The notes under the pieces are model-generated. The model had not been told where the DNA came from, ran no database searches, and saw only the letters and a program-made list of their open reading frames with translations. Of a stretch of 64,000 nt of DNA, positions 13,701 through 64,000 are shown in pieces; position 1 is the first letter of the stretch; each line of letters begins with the position of its first letter. Origin of the DNA: Tubiluchus corallicola (Eukaryota > Priapulida > Priapulimorpha > Priapulimorphida > Tubiluchidae); the NCBI GenBank assembly GCA_030141605.1, contig JAQGDQ010000250.1, positions 248,001 to 312,000 on the forward strand, read 5' to 3'. The translations under genes and the position numbers were made by a program.

Positions 13701-16633
13701 GTTCACAACAAATGGCAAAACTTCACTGACTCAATGCTGACTCACTAGAAAACACACTTATAATGTTGTTGATAACAAACAGTAATTTATACTTTTGCTT
13801 AGTTAGCAAAGAGTGTGCAACAAATACTCTGATGATTTTTTTCAATTTTTATGCATTGTTGTCTAAACTTGTTTCAAACAACCAACCATTAAAATGGCTG
13901 CACCGAAAGGTCATCGTGAGAGTTTAGATTTTAAAGTTTCATACCAACTCTAAGCACAATAAGGCAGTATGTAGGTGATACAAAATTTCAAGCTTTATGT
14001 AAGCAGGGGGTTTCCTGTGTTTCAGGCATTTAATATATACGCATGTATAATAATAATAATTATTATTATTATTATTATTATTATAATAAATTCGTTTAGC
14101 ACAAAAATAATACCTTAATACCTAAATAATACCTATAAATATCCTAAAATAACACCTTAAGTAGCTCAATACTTATTTTTAAGGTGGTCCAGATCATTAT
14201 TACCCGCAAGTTACTTCTATAAATATGAGTGCCTGGTCGAAGAACCAGCAATACCATTTTTCAAGTCCTACAACCTCCAAGGTGATAAGTGAGCATGCTA
14301 CCACCGAGCTACACCACCCGGTTTAATCATAAAGAAAAGACTGAATGATTATAATTATATAATTATATTACAATGCAAGAAATCAACACTGATCTCAGCT
14401 GTCGCGAGAGCTGATAACCATGGATGAACGCCACCTTTGTTATTAGTTACTTTCTTAGTGAGCAGATTCAGTCTGTGCAGTTTCACGTAAAGCCAAGTAT
14501 TAAATGAAGATCAAGAAGGTGCGTTGCCAAGGGTGAAGACTACTAAGTCTTTTCTTTATGTATGAACAATACATAAACTATATGCATTATGCTACCTTGA
14601 CATTTCAACTTTTTGCAGTAAATATTATAAGACTGTAAAGCTATATTATGAAGAACTTCCTACATCTAGAATGAGCAAAATTATATTAAGAGAGATTAGT
14701 ACAAATCATTAAACAGACTCTCCCAAAATTAGTACCACAGTACAAGCAGTAAAAGGCACTAGAGCCAGAACTGCGACAAAGTTAAATGCATTAGGCATTG
14801 GACTGCTTATGTTTCATAAGAATTTTCATTTCACTCACAGATGATTTAAACTGAAGAATCAAATAGTGGCAACATGTAATCCTAGCAAATAATCATAGTA
14901 ATCACTTCATACCCGAATTTTTTCCTGGTATACTGCATCATCGGAAGAGTATTCGGACTCAAGACATTTAAGGTGCTCAATTGGTCCAATTAGTGGAGTA
15001 GTTTTAGCTATCTAAAAAATTTAAAGACAGTTAGCAGGTAAACATAGTTAATACTTCATTATTAGTTTCTGACGGAATTAACCCACAAAATAATTAAACC
15101 AAATTAGGTCAAAAGAAAGAAAATGTAGAAAGCTGCGGCTCAGCCCGGATTCAAACCAAGATCCTGTAGAATACAAGTCCAAGGCCACAACCACTACACT
15201 GTGCAGCCCCTTAGATTCACATCACCAAGGCCTTGAACTTCTAATGGTCCCGGTTAAATCCCATCGTTTTTGCAGAACCTTCATTTGATTCTAGTATCAT
15301 TTCATGATCTCAATAGCAGCTTATTCTGTCATTAATTAACCATTTTTAATAGTGCATAATTGCAATCAAGCATTTCAACTTCATTAGGAGAAGTTGTAGT
15401 CTGGTATCAGCTTTCATATGACATTTTGTTTGTCCATATACTCTTCATCTTCTTTATAAAAAACCTGTTATCAGATGCATAGCTTTGTACTTTACAAAAA
15501 AACTAGATCTAACCTCTTTCTCAATCCGTCGTTCTTGTGCCAAAATGGCCTCATCTTGATTGTAAGCTATTAAGAAAAAATAAATTTTCAAAATAGTGTA
15601 ATGCATAATATCTATAAACATCTAAGAAGATGTAAATAGGAAAATGTAAGGAAAATAACTTGGCCTACAAGAATTATACAATCATTTATAGGCTCAATGG
15701 TAAATAAATGCAAGATTTCATTAAGCACATGATACATTACTTTGCAAAGCTAGGCAATTATCAATAATCTATGTCTAATACATACACCTGTAGAGTCCAG
15801 CAGTGGGACAAATAATAACATTGTTATCTACTCAAATAAAAATATTATAGAGTTAAGGCTAAATATAGCAAAAGGTAAACTAAACTAAAAAAACTCTTTT
15901 ATAAATGACATACCCAATGTGTGGGGATAAACAAGACATTGCACAGCATTTATTTTCATGTAAGATAAATGATAAAATCAAAGCTAATTATGCAGGAGTG
16001 TCAATGATGTTAAAAGTGAATGTAGTACTAGTAGTAGTAGTAGTGAAAAGGCTGTTTGAAGCACCAAGGTTTGGACAAGACGTTTTGGTTACAGAAAAAT
16101 TATAACTGGTGGGGAGTGGAATCCTTGCGTACACGAATGAAAGTTGCGAGGATGAATAATAAGTATTAAGGCTAAATAATACAGTTCATAAAAGCCTCCG
16201 CAAACAATTATCGTTTGTCCACACCAGTGGAGAGGGGCAGGAGTAATCACAGTAATCGCAGTATTCAGTACTGACAGTAGTAAACTAGCAGGTGATAAGT
16301 ATTTGGCTAAAGATCAAGCCAAGTTAGTTGATTAACAACTAAAGAATTAGGGCCAAAGACACTATAGCAACATTAACCCCTTTGTTATAATTATGAAAGA
16401 TCAAGCCCAAAAAGTTGAATAACAACTAGGGAATTACGGCCAAAGCAACTATAACAACATTAACTTCTTTGTTATAATCATGAACTCTGAATAATATCTA
16501 TTGTTACCAGCTACTAAAGAAATAAGCGGTATTAAATCCATATTATTAAATAGTTAAACTTACAGTCCAACCGGTGAAATTCCGCCTCTTTTATAACAGG
16601 TGCATCGGTAACATCATTTTCGTTCTCCGCCAT
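10743..16633 (-). CDS. OTUB1: Otubain, OTU-family ubiquitin thioesterase (OTUB1-like), complete
   Basis: Exons in transcript order: 16633-16564, 15566-15514, 15011-14913, 13510-13392, 12573-12489, 12327-12224, 11478-11388, 10937-10743. Phases agree throughout, giving 271 residues plus TGA, the same length as human OTUB1. The OTU catalytic motif reads GDGNCFFRAFGF, with Asp at 13466-13468 and Cys at 13457-13459. The catalytic His is in GHYDILY at 10764-10766, close to the C-terminus. Also conserved are FTIDDFYTTFMEAIE, FNDQSFSDYIVVYLRLLTSG and EVEPMSKESDHIHI. The family removes ubiquitin, preferring K48 linkages, and can block E2 enzymes through its N-terminal arm; that arm is present here (residues 1-50). 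The start codon is the first ATG, in an AAAATGG context. OTUB2 is less likely because it lacks this long arm. Cytosolic, no signal peptide or membrane segment. Confidence 0.95.
11150..11370 (+). other. Possible decayed tRNA-like SINE in OTUB intron 7
   Basis: Two B-box-like words, GGTTTGATACTC near 11188 and GGTTCCAATCTC near 11336, occur in a short GC-richer patch. No second copy was found in the window and the A boxes are poor, so this is only a suggestion. Confidence 0.25.
12998..13235. repeat. Minisatellite of CATGACATGGGT words in OTUB intron 4
   Basis: The block is made of repeated CATGACATGGGTTGAAATG and CATGGGTCACATGGGTCTCC modules in irregular order, about 240 bp in all. Open frames occur in three reading frames across it (both strands) because the modules contain few stop codons. 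They have no start context or homology and are treated as artefacts. Confidence 0.88.
13587..14030 (+). repeat. Dispersed repeat family R1, copy 1 (5' truncated)
   Basis: Starts with ATGTCCCAAAAAACTTTCCA and continues through CTGTTTGAAAGACTT, a TCACTGACTCAATG region, and ends near GTTTCCTGTGTTTCAGGC. It aligns with copies at 32915-33605 (inverted) and 54655-55345. The other two copies extend further at the 5' end. No coding frame or terminal repeats were recognised. It lies in OTUB intron 3. Confidence 0.75.
14048..14322 (-). mobile_element. tRNA-derived SINE, copy 2
   Basis: Reverse-oriented relative of 8150-8391. The complement begins ACCGGGTGGTGTAGCTCGG, carries the same A- and B-box-like words, the same GGTTCTTCGACCAGGC-type body and ends in a TAA/TTA tail (14048-14092). 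It lies in OTUB intron 3, directly right of repeat R1. Confidence 0.78.
15130..15215 (-). mobile_element. Second tRNA-like SINE head
   Basis: On the minus strand the sequence opens GGGGCTGCACAGTGTAGTGG (A-box-like TGTAGTGGTTGTGGC) and has a B-box GGTTTGAATCC at the expected distance. The acceptor stem does not close, so a functional tRNA is unlikely. It belongs to a different family from the copy at 14048. No tail was identified. Confidence 0.5.
15894..16160 (+). mobile_element. Possible LINE 3' coding remnant
   Basis: A short plus-strand frame contains C-x2-C...H...C (TYPMCGDKQDIAQHLFSCK), the pattern of the zinc knuckle at the end of many LINE reverse transcriptase proteins. It is followed in another frame by WWGVESLRTRMKVARM-like residues. 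It lies in OTUB intron 1, antisense to the gene. Short and degraded, so assignment is tentative. Confidence 0.4.
16312..16485. repeat. 87-bp tandem duplication in OTUB intron 1
   Basis: GATCAAGCC... at 16312 recurs at 16399 with the same order of words (TTGATTAACAACTA, GAATTA.GGCCAAAG, AACATTAAC, TTTGTTATAAT). There are two copies with period 87 and roughly 85 percent identity. The right end is about 80 bp from the donor of OTUB exon 1. Confidence 0.85.
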
Positions 16634-17399
16634 TTTGGTTGCCACTTAGAAACTTTCAAAAGCATTAAAACGCACCAAATACATTTCTCACGTGCCACAC
16701 TGCAGCATTTGGACGTAGTGAGGTAGCTTGTTGGAATGTATCTGTTGAAATGTGAGGTAGCTAAAAACTAAAAAATGTTGGAAATTGTGCAGTGTGCGAA
16801 GAAGATCTGTGTTCAATAAACACGCTCACATTAGTAAAAGTCAATGCTTGGATCAGACAAGCGATAAAATTGAGATAAATTATAGGGGTCATGTAGAAGT
16901 GTGATAAAAACAGCATGACAGGATACAGTTTTCTTTATGGCCTGCTTCTTTATGATGAGGTCTATACAGGAGCCTAATAGAAATATTAGTATAGCCACGG
17001 TGAATCGCACGAATTTGTCCAATCTTAGAAATGATTGTTGTTATAGTTCTGTATAATTATTTTTCTCTCGTTTCATTGCACTTTTGATTATTTTGCTTTA
17101 TCTTATTCTTTTGAATCTTACTTAAGTTATGTTTCGTTATATTTGTTTATTGTTTTTCTCAATGAGCTAGAATTATTGGACCGCAAATTTTGAATTACTT
17201 TTTTGCAGTATTTACTAAAATAATTATTGCATGGTCTACCATTCCCAATATGTCAACTTTCAGCAATAAATTTAAATGGAACTGAATTTGAAAAAAAGGT
17301 TTGTATTTGTTATAATCATTCCTATTTCATAATACTTTATACTTCATAATACAAAAATCAGAATATTCTCAGCCTTAGTCGAAACTGTATTTCTGTATA

Positions 17400-17995
17400 A
17401 CTCTGTGCTCTGGACATTAAAAGCAAATCATAAAGCTGAAATCGATGGGTTTCAAAGGCGAAATTACAGAAACATTTTGGGTATTAGATGGCCAAAGAAA
17501 ATTTCAAACAAAGATCTATATGAAAAAATAAAAGAAGACCTTGGACAAGAAAAATAAAAAGACGACGTTTAAGATGGATTGGGCATATGCTTAGACTATC
17601 TGATGACGTTCCAGTGAAGATAGGTCTTCAACAAGCCATAGAACCTGCTAAAAAACCTGCAGGAAGACAAATGTTAACATACTTAAATTTTGCACAGAAA
17701 GATTTAAACATTTCAGCATTGATCCTTAGAAACAAATCCACTTGGGGCATTGCAGCGTGTAGGGAGTCCTGGCATAGAGAGGTGAGCAGAATCATGTCCC
17801 TGGACGTTTGATTCAGTGAAGAAGAAAAGAATACTTTAACGGAAGTGGTGCTGACAAGCCACTGGCGTAGCAGTGTCTAGTTTTTTTGCTGGATTACTGC
17901 TGCGTTTACCTGTCTGAAGGCAGATTTCTTTTATTTTAGAATTCTGCCTGCCCAATGTCTACAATAGACGTAACGGGCGTATGATGATGATGAAT
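17400..17995 (+). mobile_element. LINE reverse-transcriptase C-terminal fragment with 3' tail
   Basis: Disrupted plus-strand coding sequence includes ALKANHKAEIDGFQRRNYRN, ILGIRWPKKISNKDLYEKI and, after a frame change, RRRFRWIGHMLRLSDDVP. This is the typical end of endonuclease/reverse-transcriptase LINE proteins (the RWIGHMLR word is common to them). The 3' end reads AGAATTCTGCCTGCCCAATG and finishes in an ATG repeat near 17980-17995. A truncated inverted copy of the same tail is at 31263-31375. Dead by frameshift and truncation. Confidence 0.8.
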
Positions 17996-18899
17996 ACTGC
18001 CACTACCATCACAGATAACAGAAGCCTGCTGAAAAACAAACTATATGTACAACACCAAACAGTTTAATATTAAAATGCCTCTACCTTTCTTATAAGGCAA
18101 GGCAATAGCTGCATTAACTGATGCCCCAGATAGAGAGTATCACACATTTATGACAGCCAGGTCCCTTATTTAAATGTTGTCATTAATGTTATGACAAAAC
18201 ATTGCAGATTAATAAGATTTTTGTCAATTTCAAGATCACTATGAATAAACTGACGAATAATTAGTAACACATTCAAAAATCACCAATATCTTGTTAAGTA
18301 GAGGTAAAATAACTTTATTACTGCTTAAATTACAAAACTATACAACTTGTACAGAAAGAAAACTGATCATCGTAGCTCAAGCCATTTCGAAAAACAAGAA
18401 AGGCTTTGTGTGCATGATTTACCTCAAAAATGATCTCAAATGCTTGAATTTGAAAATGAGATCCTTACAGGAGCATATGTAATTAAAAAGGAATCTACAC
18501 CAATAAAAAAGACGATTTAACCAAGATGCTAAAAGCCACCTTTGAAAAATTAACAAGTTACAACAAATAAAAAGTAGTTTATTCTAATCATCTATCTATG
18601 AGAAAAGTAAAGTATAAATAAATATTAAACTTATAGATACTGGCAGTTTACGAAGCAATTCTTTCATATACAGTATACACGTATACAATCACATAATATT
18701 TACAATGAAAATTAAGAATGTGACATACAACATACAACATGCACAGGTGTACAGAGCAGTACAGAAAATTATCAACAGTTTCAGAATAGGCCATAATCAA
18801 AGTGAAGAAAAATTTTGCGCTAATTTACTAATACCAATCAGAGGTGGGTACAAGAACAAAACTTGTTCATACTTTTCTAGCACATATCTGGCTGACAAT

Positions 18900-19330
18900 T
18901 TCAAAGTACTGAGTTTAATTTCCAGCTAAGTACAGCTTTTGCAGTAACACAATACTCCAAAGCACTATGAGCATTGAAATTTGCTTCTTTTAAAAAAAGG
19001 TTATTTCAATTCAATGCTGGATAAATCGAAATCAGATCCAACATATCTGAATTTGGCTGACCATTACAAAGTAACGAGTTTAATTTCTGGCTAAGTACTG
19101 CTTTTACAGTAACACCAGTACTTTAAGGCATTAAGAAGCATTAAAATTTATCACTTTAAAAAACGCTACATTTCAATTCCATGCTGGATAAATTGAAATT
19201 ACCTCCAATGTATCAAAATTTGATGTGACAATTAGAAAGTAATGAGTTTAAATTCTGGCTAAGTACGGCTTTTACACACAGCTTTAAGTCATTAGTAAAA
19301 TTAAAATTTATTCATTTCAACTCACACCCA
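18900..19330. repeat. ~166-bp tandem repeat downstream of USP34
   Basis: The word GAGTTTAATTTCTGGCTAAG recurs at 18911, 19076 and 19244 (spacings 165 and 168), followed each time by GTAC.GCTTTT.CA and an AT-rich spacer with ATGCTGGATAAAT. There are about 2.6 diverged copies. It starts about 430 bp past the USP34 stop, so it may lie in the 3' UTR or just beyond. Confidence 0.82.
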
Positions 19331-19755
19331 ATGTATACAAAATCTGAATTACCTAATTCGGTACAGAGGGATGTGGCAATAGAATAAATCGCTGATAAAA
19401 TTAAATAAGCTTTTAAAGAAACTGAAAAAATACTAGACCTTAGTGAGAAAGTTGAAAATACGGGAAAGATATGCAGTATCCTGAAGAATGTAAAACTGTA
19501 TCTGCTGGACATTGAAATCATTCATGAGGAAACCTTTGATCATTTCCACAGTTTTTACCTGATCACTTTTAAAACACGTACCAAGTGTAATATCTTATAC
19601 TTCAAGATCCTTCTCATGTGGAAATCACAATAATAAAATGCTCCTGCCTTTCCAGTAATGATATCTACATCTTGAATGTGTTTAGAAAACAGTGAAGCCA
19701 TCAGGGCAAAAGATTCAAGCAGACAACGTCAGCTGACGCACGGCTACAGTATGAG

Positions 19756-63703
<43,948 letters not shown>

Positions 63704-64000
63704 CTGCAACACAGATGAACCAGCATTATAAATTTCATTTTTGCAATGCAAAGTTGTCAAAATAATCTCTTTAAACTTTTCTAAAGCAACTGAACATAAT
63801 TGCAAAAAACAAAACAGGATAAATGTACATATCTGTCAGTTATAAAATCTTGTCCATGCTACAGACAAATATGAAACAAATGTACATTAACTGCACTGAT
63901 GTGAATTAAACCCCATATCAAGATTCTACGAATGAGTACCAACTAGCAACAGGCTTTAATTCTTTTTTACCTATTATAATTAATGAAAAAACTTGATTCA
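63704..64000 (-). other. USP34 intron running off the window edge
   Basis: Sequence upstream of the acceptor of e1 (CTGTGTTGCAG). No earlier exon is recognised before the window ends, so the remaining N-terminal coding exons lie to the right. Confidence 0.7.

Larger units (their letters stand above)
16634..19755. other. Intergenic region: OTUB upstream and USP34 downstream
   Basis: USP34 and OTUB are head to tail on the minus strand, so this 3.1 kb holds the USP34 3' end and the OTUB promoter. TTTATT at 19307-19312 is a candidate USP34 polyadenylation signal. It contains a LINE fragment (17400-17995) and a 166-bp tandem repeat (18900-19330). Nothing else is recognised. Confidence 0.5.

Noticed and set aside
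15130-15215. A working tRNA gene
   Set aside because: A and B boxes are present but the acceptor stem does not pair, so it is listed as a SINE head.

Overview
The window is animal nuclear DNA: AT-rich, with short exons separated by introns bounded by GT...AG, and carrying genes known from ciliated metazoans. The encoded proteins resemble their vertebrate counterparts closely enough to align exon by exon. Introns of about 0.1-2 kb, together with pogo-like MITEs, tRNA-derived SINEs and several LINE tails, suggest a slowly evolving invertebrate, perhaps an early-branching marine animal such as a sponge. The species cannot be told from the sequence. There are no prokaryotic operons, CRISPR arrays or convincing functional tRNA or rRNA genes.

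Layout. 1-3.5 kb has no recognisable gene and holds a decayed tandem repeat. 3.5-8.7 kb (+) is a ten-exon IFT43 gene (intraflagellar transport complex A). 8.7-10.7 kb is the space between convergent genes. 10.7-16.6 kb (-) is a complete eight-exon otubain (OTUB1-like, 271 residues, catalytic Asp/Cys/His present). 16.6-19.75 kb is OTUB upstream and USP34 downstream sequence, with a LINE fragment and a 166-bp tandem repeat. 19.756-63.703 kb (-) is the C-terminal two thirds of USP34. It has 50 exons joined in one open frame of 2,219 codons plus stop; the N-terminus lies beyond the right edge. The USP34 reading frame was assembled by hand from splice sites and matches the family through the whole catalytic domain (Cys box, zinc ribbon, His box) and both helical-repeat arms.

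The two deubiquitinases lie head to tail on the same strand. They belong to unrelated protease folds (OTU and USP), so the pairing may be chance. IFT43 is functionally separate.

The most unusual signal is in the USP34 introns. Three tandem repeats begin exactly at exon-intron borders and carry copies of the splice site itself: 23 copies of a 34-bp unit holding the 3' splice site of one exon, about eight copies of a 35-bp unit holding the 5' splice site of another, and four diverged copies of an ~81-bp unit holding a 3' splice site plus the first bases of its exon. IFT43 intron 1 holds a partial copy of exon 1 with its donor. In the two regular USP34 arrays, use of a decoy site would give a stop codon within two or three codons. 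USP34 introns also contain three long inverted repeats (arms of about 76, 91 and 190 bp), one of which looks like a product of template switching.

The remaining intronic sequence is mostly decayed mobile DNA: two tRNA-derived SINE copies, two copies of a TA-flanked MITE, a hAT-like MITE, LINE 3' ends of at least three kinds, four dispersed repeat families present at least twice in the window, and long microsatellites.
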